From Candidatus Falkowbacteria bacterium S5_I03 (GTDB taxonomy: Bacteria > Patescibacteriota > Patescibacteriia > Patescibacteriales > UBA12465), in contig JAEHGX010000007.1 of the NCBI GenBank assembly GCA_019248265.1, positions 1 through 64,000 of the forward strand: a DNA stretch of 64,000 nt, written 5' to 3'. The position numbers and the translations under genes were made by a program. Below, piece after piece: positions 29,282 to 36,103 of the stretch (its first letter is position 1; every line of letters begins with the position of its first letter). The notes under the pieces are model-generated. The model saw only the letters and a program-made list of their open reading frames with translations. It searched no databases and was not told the DNA's origin.

Positions 29282-30019
29282 ATGACAAACACAAAAAAGA
29301 TTTGGTATCTACTCGCCGCCCTGTTAATCATTACGGCCACCGCCTTAGCATTCATTAGCAGCCGTAAGCCAAAAACAGAAATGGTAACGGGTGATCCTTA
29401 CCAAGCCATAGCTGGCGCCAAGACCAGCAGTTATGAGCCAGTGGGGGAAATTTTAAATTTAGCAGCTGATGATAATATTATTGGCGAGCCAACAGCGCCG
29501 CTAGCCATCTTTGTCTATGAAGATTATGCTAGCCCTTATAGTGCCGAGCTCGCTACGACTTTAAAAAGAATAATTTCCGAGTCCGGCGATAAATTGGCGG
29601 TAGTGATTAGACCTTTTGTGACCGTCGGCAATAATATTTCGCGCGAAGGAGCCTTAGCTTTGATGTGTGCAGCGGATGCTGATAAATTTACGGAAATGCG
29701 TGATTTAATTTTAAACGCTGCCAAGGAAGGGAGCCTAGTGGCTGGCGGGTTTGGTCCTTACGCGACTCAACTCGGCTTAGATGAAAGCGCTTTTAATGCC
29801 TGCTTGACTAATGAGGAAAAATCCGTAAAATTGGAGGCAGTGATGGCCGAGGCCGATAAAAATTTAGTTTTAGGCGCGCCAACAATTTTTGTGGGAAATG
29901 AAATGATAATTGGTGCTCGACCTTATAGCGATTTTGTCGATTCTAATGATGATGCTATTGAAGGCTTGAGAGCGGTTATTGATAGACAGTTAAACCAACT
30001 GCCGGTGGAGGTTAAATAA
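29282..30019 (+). CDS. DsbA/thioredoxin-fold membrane protein lacking the catalytic cysteines
   Basis: A 245-residue protein with an N-terminal membrane helix (about 7-26) and a DsbA-like domain of the Thioredoxin_4 kind (PLAIFVYEDYASPYSAEL, then a helical insert and GAPTIFVGNEMIIGARPY with the cis-Pro loop). The usual CPxC active site reads Ser84-Pro-Tyr-Ser87, so both redox cysteines are Ser while the rest of the fold is kept. It cannot do thiol-disulfide exchange in the normal way. It may act as a chaperone or scaffold for exported proteins (inference). One Cys remains in the helical insert (MCAAD) and another in NACLTN. It is followed by a terminator. Confidence 0.8.
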   Translation: MTNTKKIWYLLAALLIITATALAFISSRKPKTEMVTGDPYQAIAGAKTSSYEPVGEILNLAADDNIIGEPTAPLAIFVYEDYASPYSAELATTLKRIISESGDKLAVVIRPFVTVGNNISREGALALMCAADADKFTEMRDLILNAAKEGSLVAGGFGPYATQLGLDESAFNACLTNEEKSVKLEAVMAEADKNLVLGAPTIFVGNEMIIGARPYSDFVDSNDDAIEGLRAVIDRQLNQLPVEVK

Positions 30020-30038
30020 AAAATAAAATTTGAATATT

Positions 30039-30060
30039 AGAGCGGTTTAATCCGCTCTTT
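30039..30060 (+). terminator. Intrinsic terminator before tRNA-Ser
   Basis: A stem AGAGCGG/CCGCTCT with a 6-nt loop and a short T run. Confidence 0.7.
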
Positions 30061-30064
30061 AATT

Positions 30065-30151
30065 GGAGAGGTCGCATAGTGGTCGATTGCGCTCGCTTGG
30101 AAAGCGGGTAAGGTGTCAAAGCCTTCGAGGGTTCGAATCCCTCTCTCTCCG
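30065..30151 (+). tRNA. tRNA-Ser (anticodon GGA)
   Basis: An 87-nt class II tRNA. The acceptor stem is GGAGAGG/TCTCTCC with discriminator G, the anticodon loop is TTGGAAA, a long variable arm follows the anticodon stem, and the T arm is GAGGG TTCGAAT CCCTC. CCA is not encoded. It is followed by its own terminator and then by the left copy of the structured element, so it is a natural integration target. Confidence 0.96.
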
Positions 30152-30156
30152 CTAAT

Positions 30157-30188
30157 AAAAATAAGCTCACCTGCGTGAGCTTATTTTT
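30157..30188 (+). terminator. Terminator of tRNA-Ser
   Basis: A 14-bp stem that includes AAGCTCAC/GTGAGCTT flanked by A and T runs, with loop CTGC. It would work in both directions. Confidence 0.85.
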
Positions 30189-30207
30189 ATTAATGTTGAA
30201 TTGAGCA

Positions 30208-30396
30208 GGGATTCGAAAGCCGGAGGCGATGCGCACTTGTGCGCCGCCGAGGCCGGGTCGGGGCGCTTAGCGAGCAACGAGCGGAGCGAGGAAGCGAGGC
30301 TTAGCGACCGTGACCGAATCCCGGATTATTTAGTTTGGACAAGTGAGCCTCGCCCATTATGGGGCGAGGCGAGGGCGATAAATCACCTCATCCGCA
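30208..30396 (+). ncRNA. Structured element, left copy (putative ncRNA or recombination site)
   Basis: A GC-rich 116-bp core (30208-30323) is closed by GGGATTCG/CGAATCCC. Inside I can fold GCC..GGCG..GCGCA with loop CTTG and TGCGC..CGCC..GGC, and GGTCG pairing with CGACC. A 3' part holds GGACAAGTGAG and a 9-bp hairpin GCCTCGCCC/GGGCGAGGC (30347-30355 with 30362-30370) with loop ATTATG, then GCGATAAATC and a tail resembling a tRNA-Ser 3' end (CCTCATCCGC). The core recurs at 43777-43892 with one mismatch. The hairpin there has a different stem with all pairs kept. A terminator follows. I found no promoter directly before it, so it might be read from the tRNA side or be a DNA structure. Confidence 0.6.
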
Positions 30397-30420
30397 ACAT
30401 CGTGTTAGCACGAGGTACTT

Positions 30421-30450
30421 AAAAATAGGGTTTATTTAGGATCTATTTTT
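30421..30450 (+). terminator. Terminator-like hairpin after left structured element
   Basis: AAAAATAG at 30421-30428 pairs with CTATTTTT at 30442-30449, ending in a T run. A small hairpin TCGTG/CACGA lies just before it. The bases between here and the promoter at 30497 hold nothing else that I see. Confidence 0.6.
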
Positions 30451-30496
30451 GTTTATAAAAAACTCTAGTTTTGTATAAACTTTATTACGGTAACCC

Positions 30497-30525
30497 TTGG
30501 TATTTTTCATAAAAAGTGCTAGAAT
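30497..30525 (+). promoter_or_regulatory. Sigma70-type promoter at the start of the metal/redox island
   Basis: TTGGTA at 30497-30502, a 17-bp spacer and TAGAAT at 30520-30525, 60 bases before the first ATG of the island. Confidence 0.6.
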
Positions 30526-30585
30526 TTATATGAAAATGCGGGCAGGCGGAATAGTAAATTTAAAGTTGTAGAAAATAAAGATATA

Positions 30586-30966
30586 ATGAAAAAATTTTAT
30601 ATTACCACAATTTTATCTGTAATAGCATCTCTTTTTGTTATTATAAGTAACCAGCAAGTTTGTTTACCTGATGGTTGTTTTTTTGCACTACAAAACCAGG
30701 TATGTAGCGATGGAAATTGCATTAACGAGGACGTTAGCGGCCATTTAGAGGAAAGAGGCAGTTTTTTAATGGTCATAGTTAGAGATAACCAGATCTTGAT
30801 TCAGTTGACTCTTTTACTTTTTATTTTTGTCTTATTGCTTAATCGCAGTTCGCTATTATTGCAGTTCTGTTTGCGATTTAAAGCGCTTATCAGAAATTAC
30901 TCTTCCAGGTATAACATATTAATTGATCTGTTTGCCAAGGGCGTATTACACCCAAAAATTTATTAA
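30586..30966 (+). CDS. Unknown small membrane protein with extracytoplasmic Cys loop
   Basis: A 126-residue protein. A first membrane helix (about 5-22) is followed by a loop with four Cys (VCLPDGCFF, VCSDGNC), then a second helix (about 65-84) and a basic tail. I recognise no family. The four Cys lie on the side expected to face outward and could form disulfides or bind metal, which fits the thiol-redox and metal genes that follow in the same direction. It could be a membrane partner of the thioredoxin-fold protein at 31035; that is inference only. Confidence 0.6.
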   Translation: MKKFYITTILSVIASLFVIISNQQVCLPDGCFFALQNQVCSDGNCINEDVSGHLEERGSFLMVIVRDNQILIQLTLLLFIFVLLLNRSSLLLQFCLRFKALIRNYSSRYNILIDLFAKGVLHPKIY

Positions 30967-31034
30967 TATTTTAGTTTTAAACTGCCTTTTTATTACTCTG
31001 GCGGTTTTTAATTGGCTAAATATTAATAAATTTT

Positions 31035-32054
31035 ATGAACAAAACAATATTAAATAAACAAGTATTAACTGGTTTACTGGCTGGGATAATATTAGCGAGC
31101 ATTGCAGGATTTGTAGTATATTCCGTTAATGCTCAGAAAGAAAAAACATTATGGCTTTCAGAGCAAGACATTGAAACAAGGGCAACCGACTATGTAAATA
31201 CGGAATTAATACAGCAAGGCAAGGCGACGGTTAGTGTTGTCGGTCGAGAGGGCGATATGTATAAGCTAGAGGTTGAATATAACGGACAGAAGATTCCTTC
31301 GTATATTTCTAAGGACGGTAAAAGATTCTTTCCGCAGGCCATGGATATTTCTGAAGGTAAGAATACTGAGAGCGATGTAAAAAAAGGGGGCACGGATTCA
31401 AGCCCGGTAGTTGATAATGTTGAAAAAAAATCAGATAAGCCGGTGATTGAACTTTTTGTTATGAGTCATTGCCCATATGGTTTGCAAATGGAAAAAGGAA
31501 TTATCCCGGTGGTAAAGGCCTTGGGAGACAAGATTGATTTCAAAATCAAGTTTAATGATTACGCTATGCATGGCGAAAAGGAGCTCAAAGAACAATTGAG
31601 CCAGTACTGTATCCAAAAGGAACAATCTGATAAGTATATGGTATATTTAGGATGTTTTACTAAAGATGGTGATAGCGGTGTTGAGAGTTGCCTTAGTAAT
31701 GCCAAAATTGACAAGAATAAGTTAAATGGTTGTGTCGCAAAAACAGATAAAGAGTTTAAAGTACTTGAAAATTTCAATAATAAGACTGGCTTTAAAGGTA
31801 GTTATGCCGGATTTGAAATTTTTAAAGCTGATAATGAAAAATATAACGTAGGAGGTTCTCCGACCTTAGTCATTAATGGTGCACAAAGTAATAGTGGCCG
31901 GGATAGTAAGAGCTTGTTAAAGTCGATTTGCTCGGCTTTTAATAACCCTCCAAAGGAATGTTCAACTGAGTTAACCAGCGATTCGCCAACTCCAGGATTT
32001 GGTGCAGGGGTGGCGCCATCAGGCGGCTCCGGGGGTGCTGGTTGCGGTCAATAA
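31035..32054 (+). CDS. Membrane-anchored thioredoxin-fold protein with CPYG site
   Basis: A 339-residue protein with an N-terminal membrane helix (about 10-30), a small beta domain (about 40-105), a linker and a thioredoxin-fold domain from about residue 137. The active site reads MSHCPYGLQMEKG, with Cys146 followed by Pro-Tyr-Gly, so only one redox Cys stands where CxxC is usual. The domain has a helical insert with paired Cys (QYCIQKE, LGCFTKD, ESCLSN) and the loop VGGSPTLVING with the expected Pro. The C-terminal tail is Gly-rich and ends GCGQ. This type is common in CPR and archaea; function there is mostly unknown, probably thiol-disulfide exchange outside the cell. A 13-bp hairpin follows the gene. 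Confidence 0.78.
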   Translation: MNKTILNKQVLTGLLAGIILASIAGFVVYSVNAQKEKTLWLSEQDIETRATDYVNTELIQQGKATVSVVGREGDMYKLEVEYNGQKIPSYISKDGKRFFPQAMDISEGKNTESDVKKGGTDSSPVVDNVEKKSDKPVIELFVMSHCPYGLQMEKGIIPVVKALGDKIDFKIKFNDYAMHGEKELKEQLSQYCIQKEQSDKYMVYLGCFTKDGDSGVESCLSNAKIDKNKLNGCVAKTDKEFKVLENFNNKTGFKGSYAGFEIFKADNEKYNVGGSPTLVINGAQSNSGRDSKSLLKSICSAFNNPPKECSTELTSDSPTPGFGAGVAPSGGSGGAGCGQ

Positions 32055-32064
32055 TAATATAATT

Positions 32065-32100
32065 TCAATCAGTCGGGCGAGTTGTTCCCCGACTGATTGA
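32065..32100 (+). promoter_or_regulatory. Perfect 13-bp hairpin between two island genes
   Basis: TCAATCAGTCGGG at 32065-32077 pairs perfectly with CCCGACTGATTGA at 32088-32100 around a 10-nt loop. There is no T run, so it is more likely an mRNA-stabilising or processing hairpin, or an operator, than a strong terminator. Confidence 0.6.
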
Positions 32101-32121
32101 TTAGGATAAATTGTTAATAGT

Positions 32122-32724
32122 ATGATGAATAAAATTAAAAAAATATTTGTCGGAGGCCTCCATCAAATAGTTGAAAGGGCGAGCGCGGGTAACTCTAAGC
32201 TTGTTTATATTTCACTAGCTTTAATGGTGATAGCACTATTCGCTTTTGCGTTTAACGGTTTTGGTTTTGTTAAACCTGTTAATTCTACAGGCTCAAGTAA
32301 CATCGCTTTGGTTGATAAAAGTAAATTTCAGGAGGCGTCTATGGATCTCACTTATGACGGCTATAGTCCGAATGTAATTTATATCAAAAAGGGAATTCCC
32401 GTGCGCTGGAATATAGATGTTAAGCAGATGACCGGCTGTACTAATGAGATTATGATTGAATCATTAGGAATAAAGAAAAGCTTGGAGGTTGGAAAAAATG
32501 TTATTGAATTTTCAGTTCCCTATGGTGAGAATGAAATCAGATTTTCTTGTGGGATGAGAATGGTTTGGGGTAAGTTTGTAATAACCGAAGATGGTTCACG
32601 GCCATCTGGAATGGCATCAACCAACTCAATTAATGATTTGCCGAACGGTGGTTGCAATGGCAATTGTGGCAGTCCTAGTTGTGGAGCCGCTAAGGGCAGT
32701 GGTTGCGGTTGTGGCAAGCATTAA
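32122..32724 (+). CDS. Membrane-anchored cupredoxin-like protein with Cys-rich tail
   Basis: A 200-residue protein with a membrane helix (about 28-46) and a cupredoxin_1-type domain (about 65-155). The typical elements are YSPNVIYIKKGIPVRW, MTGCTNEIMIESLG and FSCGMRMVWGKFVITE, whose Cys and Met residues are the likely soft-metal ligands. The last 25 residues carry five Cys (GGCNGNCGSPSCG, GCGCGKH) and a final His, a metallothionein-like tail. Together these point to capture of copper or another thiophilic metal on the outer face of the membrane. It lies between a thioredoxin-fold gene and a cysteine-desulfurase-like gene. Confidence 0.8.
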   Translation: MMNKIKKIFVGGLHQIVERASAGNSKLVYISLALMVIALFAFAFNGFGFVKPVNSTGSSNIALVDKSKFQEASMDLTYDGYSPNVIYIKKGIPVRWNIDVKQMTGCTNEIMIESLGIKKSLEVGKNVIEFSVPYGENEIRFSCGMRMVWGKFVITEDGSRPSGMASTNSINDLPNGGCNGNCGSPSCGAAKGSGCGCGKH

Positions 32725-32741
32725 TTTTTAGTCGGTTAAAT

Positions 32742-33947
32742 ATGGATATGGAAAAAATACAACATGACTTTCCGATATTGAGCAAAGAAATAAAAGGCAA
32801 AAAAATTGTTTATTTTGATAATGCTTGCATGAGTTTAAAGCCTCGACAAGTAATTGAGGCAATGGATGAATATTATTATGAATATCCAGCTTGTGCCGGC
32901 CGGAGCCATCATAAATTAGGAGAGATAGTAACTCAAAAGGTTAAGGAAGCAAGAATCTCCATTGCACGTTTTATCAATGCTAATGAAAATGAAATCATTT
33001 TTACCAGAAATACGACTGAGGGCATAAATCTATTGGCTAATTCTTTTGACTTTAAGGCTGGCGACATCGTATTGGCTACCGACAAGGAACATAATTCAAA
33101 TTTAGTTCCATGGCAGGCGCTTGTTAAAAAGAAGGGTATTAAACATCAAATAATTAAGTCAAAAGAGGATGGGACATTTGATCTTGATAGTTACAATGAA
33201 AATATAAATGGAGTCAAATTGGTGGCCATGGTATTAACCTCTAATCTAGATGGTACAACAATTCCGGCTAAGGAAATAATTAGGACTGCTCATGAACATG
33301 GAGCCTTAGTTTTTTTGGATGCCGCGCAAGGCGTGGCGCATCAGAAAGTCGATGTCAAAGATTTGGACGTAGATTTTTTAGCGTTTTCTGGTCATAAAAT
33401 GCTTGGGCCAACTGGCACGGGAGTGTTTTATGCCAAGCATGATTTATTGGAAACACTCGAACCATTTATGGTGGGTGGTAATACGGTTGAATATTCGACT
33501 TATACTGATTATAAAATGCTTAAAGCGCCGGAGAAATTTGAAGCTGGATTACAGGATTACGCCGGTATAATCGGTCTAGTTGAGGCAGCTAAATATATTG
33601 AAATAATCGGGTATGATAAAATAAAAGAGCAGGAATTGAAATTAAACAGTTATATTACAGACGTCTTGAGAAAGTGGCCGAAGATTAAGATTATTGGCCC
33701 AGTAGACCCGGCTTTGCGCTCTGGTGTTATTTCTTTTTACATCGATGGCGTTGATATGCATAAGTTCGCTTTAATGCTTGATGAGATGGCGAATGTCATG
33801 ATTCGATCAGGGCAACACTGCGTTCATTCTTGGTTCAATGACAAAAAAATATTCAATTCTGCCCGGGTATCGCTGTATTTTTATAATACCTTGGATGAGG
33901 CTGATATTTTCTTGAAAAACTTAGAGTTAATATTAAAGATACTTTAG
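32742..33947 (+). CDS. Cysteine desulfurase-like class V aminotransferase (SufS/Csd type)
   Basis: A 401-residue PLP enzyme. I chose the ATG at 32742, 17 bases after the upstream stop; an ORF start at 32703 would overlap the cupredoxin gene. Family residues are present: FDNACMSLKP, TRNTTEGINLLA, the EHNSNLVPW His, DAAQ for pyridine-nitrogen contact, PLP-Lys219 in FSGHKMLGPTG and persulfide Cys360 in RSGQHC. It should take sulfur from cysteine as an enzyme persulfide. The N-terminal NACMSLKP and YYYEYPACAGR are unlike usual SufS (NAATS, NxxRG). No scaffold gene (SufBCDU, IscU) is nearby. In this metal-rich setting it could supply sulfur for metal handling; that is inference. Confidence 0.83.
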   Translation: MDMEKIQHDFPILSKEIKGKKIVYFDNACMSLKPRQVIEAMDEYYYEYPACAGRSHHKLGEIVTQKVKEARISIARFINANENEIIFTRNTTEGINLLANSFDFKAGDIVLATDKEHNSNLVPWQALVKKKGIKHQIIKSKEDGTFDLDSYNENINGVKLVAMVLTSNLDGTTIPAKEIIRTAHEHGALVFLDAAQGVAHQKVDVKDLDVDFLAFSGHKMLGPTGTGVFYAKHDLLETLEPFMVGGNTVEYSTYTDYKMLKAPEKFEAGLQDYAGIIGLVEAAKYIEIIGYDKIKEQELKLNSYITDVLRKWPKIKIIGPVDPALRSGVISFYIDGVDMHKFALMLDEMANVMIRSGQHCVHSWFNDKKIFNSARVSLYFYNTLDEADIFLKNLELILKIL

Positions 33948-33949
33948 AT

Positions 33950-35170
33950 ATGAATAGAAAAAGATTATATATTATATTGGTTGTCTTAATAATTCCTATA
34001 TCAGTCTTTATTCTTAAGGACGAAGCATACAGCGATCCGATAAATAAAGCTAATTCGAAAGTCACGGCGGTCAAGGAAAAAGGGCCGGAAAATAAGGCCA
34101 GAGAACTTAGAATTAAGGTTGAAGAAGGTGATGTTTTTAGTGTGATTGCTTTAAGGGCTGGTATAGACGAAAAACAGGCTCTTGATCTTTATGAAAAAGT
34201 CAAATCAGTTTATGATTTCGCTGATTTAAAAATTGGCCACGAATTTATTTTTAATAGAGATGAGAATGATAATTTGGTTAAGATAATTTATAATATTGAC
34301 GACGAACGGGAGTTGATAATCAGTCGAGAAAATAATGAAAATTGGCAATCGAGAATTAATGCGATTGATTACGAAATCAGGGAAAAGGTGGTTGAGGGGC
34401 AGCTGGACGGATCTCTCTATGAATCAGCGTTAAAGCAGGGCGCCGACGAAAAAGCTGTTATTCAGTTCGCCGAAAGCTTGGAATACAGCATTGATTTTGC
34501 TAATGACCCGCGAGAAGGAGATAGATACAAATTTATCTATGAAGAACGCTATCGTGACGGAAAATATGTGATGCCCGGGCGGGTTTTGGCTGGTGCTTAT
34601 TTGAATGGCGAAAAATTGCATCAATCTTTTTATTACAAAACTTCTGCTGGTGGTTATGACTATTATGACGAGAATGGTAATGCAGTGCAAAAAAAGTTCT
34701 TGCGTGCGCCCTTGTCATTCAAATATATTTCATCGCCCTTTACTTTGGGCAAGAGGTATGTTGATAAGTTTGGTTTAGCAACAAAACATCAAGCTGTTGA
34801 TTATGTCGCCTCGGCTGGAACGCCAATCAGGGCGGTTGGCGATGGCGTCGTTGTGTCTGCTGGCTGGAGTACGGTTGGTTATGGTAATATGACTAAAATT
34901 AAGCATGATGGTGTTTACTCAACTCTTTATGCTCATCAATCAAAAATACTAGTCAAAAAAGGTGAACGTGTGAGCCAGGGCCAGGTAATTGGTTATGTTG
35001 GATCCACCGGATTTTCCACTGGACCGCACTTGCATTTGGAAATGTCAAAAAACGGTGTTAATATAAATCCCGCACAAGAGATATTGCCTCCAGGAAAGCC
35101 GATTAACGCTAATGATAGAGATAATTTTAATAAAATGCTTCAAAACATGAAAAATAAGATAAAAATATGA
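33950..35170 (+). CDS. M23-family peptidoglycan endopeptidase, membrane anchored
   Basis: A 406-residue protein with an N-terminal signal anchor (about 5-22), a region with two LysM/OapA-like segments (EEGDVFSVIALRAGIDEKQ near 58-76, and the 140-225 part) and a C-terminal M23 domain (about 255-385). Zinc ligands are His280 and Asp284 in KHQAVDYVA and His362 in GPHLHLEM, with His360 as partner. The domain has the usual VVSAGW and GYGNMTKIKHD strands. It should cut peptide cross-links in the cell wall. It follows the desulfurase gene by 2 bases and overlaps the next gene by 4 (ATGA), so it sits in the middle of the island's operon, an unusual place for a wall enzyme. Confidence 0.9.
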   Translation: MNRKRLYIILVVLIIPISVFILKDEAYSDPINKANSKVTAVKEKGPENKARELRIKVEEGDVFSVIALRAGIDEKQALDLYEKVKSVYDFADLKIGHEFIFNRDENDNLVKIIYNIDDERELIISRENNENWQSRINAIDYEIREKVVEGQLDGSLYESALKQGADEKAVIQFAESLEYSIDFANDPREGDRYKFIYEERYRDGKYVMPGRVLAGAYLNGEKLHQSFYYKTSAGGYDYYDENGNAVQKKFLRAPLSFKYISSPFTLGKRYVDKFGLATKHQAVDYVASAGTPIRAVGDGVVVSAGWSTVGYGNMTKIKHDGVYSTLYAHQSKILVKKGERVSQGQVIGYVGSTGFSTGPHLHLEMSKNGVNINPAQEILPPGKPINANDRDNFNKMLQNMKNKIKI

Positions 35171-36099
35171 TATGTATAATTTCACTAATAATATTTTCCA
35201 TTTTGGGAATATTCAGCGCCACACATCGGGCGTTAGCCAAGGAAGCGCTCGACTGCGTATTTAGACGAGTAACATTCCGTCCTTGTAATACTGGTTTCAA
35301 AGAAAAAATAAAAAATCGAATTATCGGAAGACTGTTGAATAGATCAATATTTCTTGCGCGGATTACAAACAAACATTTTGAGGTTTTTTCTTGGGTGTTT
35401 TTTATTCTTATGATTGGTAGTACTTTTTGGGTAGTAAAAGGCGGCTATAACTATTATATTTATGGTAGCTGTAACGGATTAAATCAATCCGGATTTTGTG
35501 CCTTTGATCCAAAGGGTGAAAATAATAAAGTAACAGATATTAACCAACAATGCGGAGTTGAAGAAAAAACGGAAAAAAATGTAACTTTAGAAAATATTGA
35601 TTTATCAACATTCCCAACAAAGAACATTGGTTCAAAAAATACGGTTGTATTGATCGGTTGTTATGAATGTGATTATACCAGAAAAGCATATTCTGATATT
35701 CAGAAACTAGTTAGAGAGAAAAAAACTAACTACATATTCGCTCATTATCCGGCTAAAGAAAATACTAACTTTTTATCGGAAATTGGCTATTGTGTTTATA
35801 AAGACTATGGAGATAGATTTTGGGCATTTAACGATTATTTATTTACGGTAGACAAGGTTGAAATTTATCAATCAGAATATATAAATACTATATTAAGAAA
35901 TTTTGATTTTGATGTAAAAAAAGTTAACGATTGTGCTCAAAATCCAGAAATCAAAAAATTGGTTAATGACCAAATTACACAACTGCGAAAAACTCATTTG
36001 TATGGAACGCCAACCGTGTTTATCAATGGCAAGGGCTTAGTTGGCCCAAAACCATATCGTGTATACAAAAGCATGCTAAATAAATTTATTTTATTCTAA
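35167..36099 (+). CDS. Membrane protein with C-terminal DsbA-like domain (CYEC site)
   Basis: A 310-residue protein. The N-terminal part is a signal-like helix, then a conserved Cys-containing segment (LDCVFRRVTFRPCNTGF, residues 28-44), a membrane helix (about 71-90) and a Cys pair (GSCNGLNQSGFCAFDP). The C-terminal half (about 155-310) is a DsbA-like domain with CxxC at Cys165-Tyr-Glu-Cys168 and the cis-Pro loop YGTPTVFING. It should make or reshuffle disulfides outside the cell. Its start overlaps the M23 gene's stop, and the Zn/Cd ATPase gene begins 4 bases after its own stop, so the three are clearly coupled. Confidence 0.82.
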   Translation: MICIISLIIFSILGIFSATHRALAKEALDCVFRRVTFRPCNTGFKEKIKNRIIGRLLNRSIFLARITNKHFEVFSWVFFILMIGSTFWVVKGGYNYYIYGSCNGLNQSGFCAFDPKGENNKVTDINQQCGVEEKTEKNVTLENIDLSTFPTKNIGSKNTVVLIGCYECDYTRKAYSDIQKLVREKKTNYIFAHYPAKENTNFLSEIGYCVYKDYGDRFWAFNDYLFTVDKVEIYQSEYINTILRNFDFDVKKVNDCAQNPEIKKLVNDQITQLRKTHLYGTPTVFINGKGLVGPKPYRVYKSMLNKFILF

Positions 36100-36103
36100 A
36101 TAT

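Noticed and set aside
30012..30236. A minus-strand frame with EREGFEPSKAL across tRNA-Ser
   Set aside because: This text is the well-known false translation of a tRNA gene's antisense strand.
30201..30422. Plus-strand frame across the left structured element (and the similar one at 43555-43839)
   Set aside because: The two copies are not read in a way that conserves a protein: stem changes alter residues without pattern, and the hairpin covariation shows the constraint is on base pairing.
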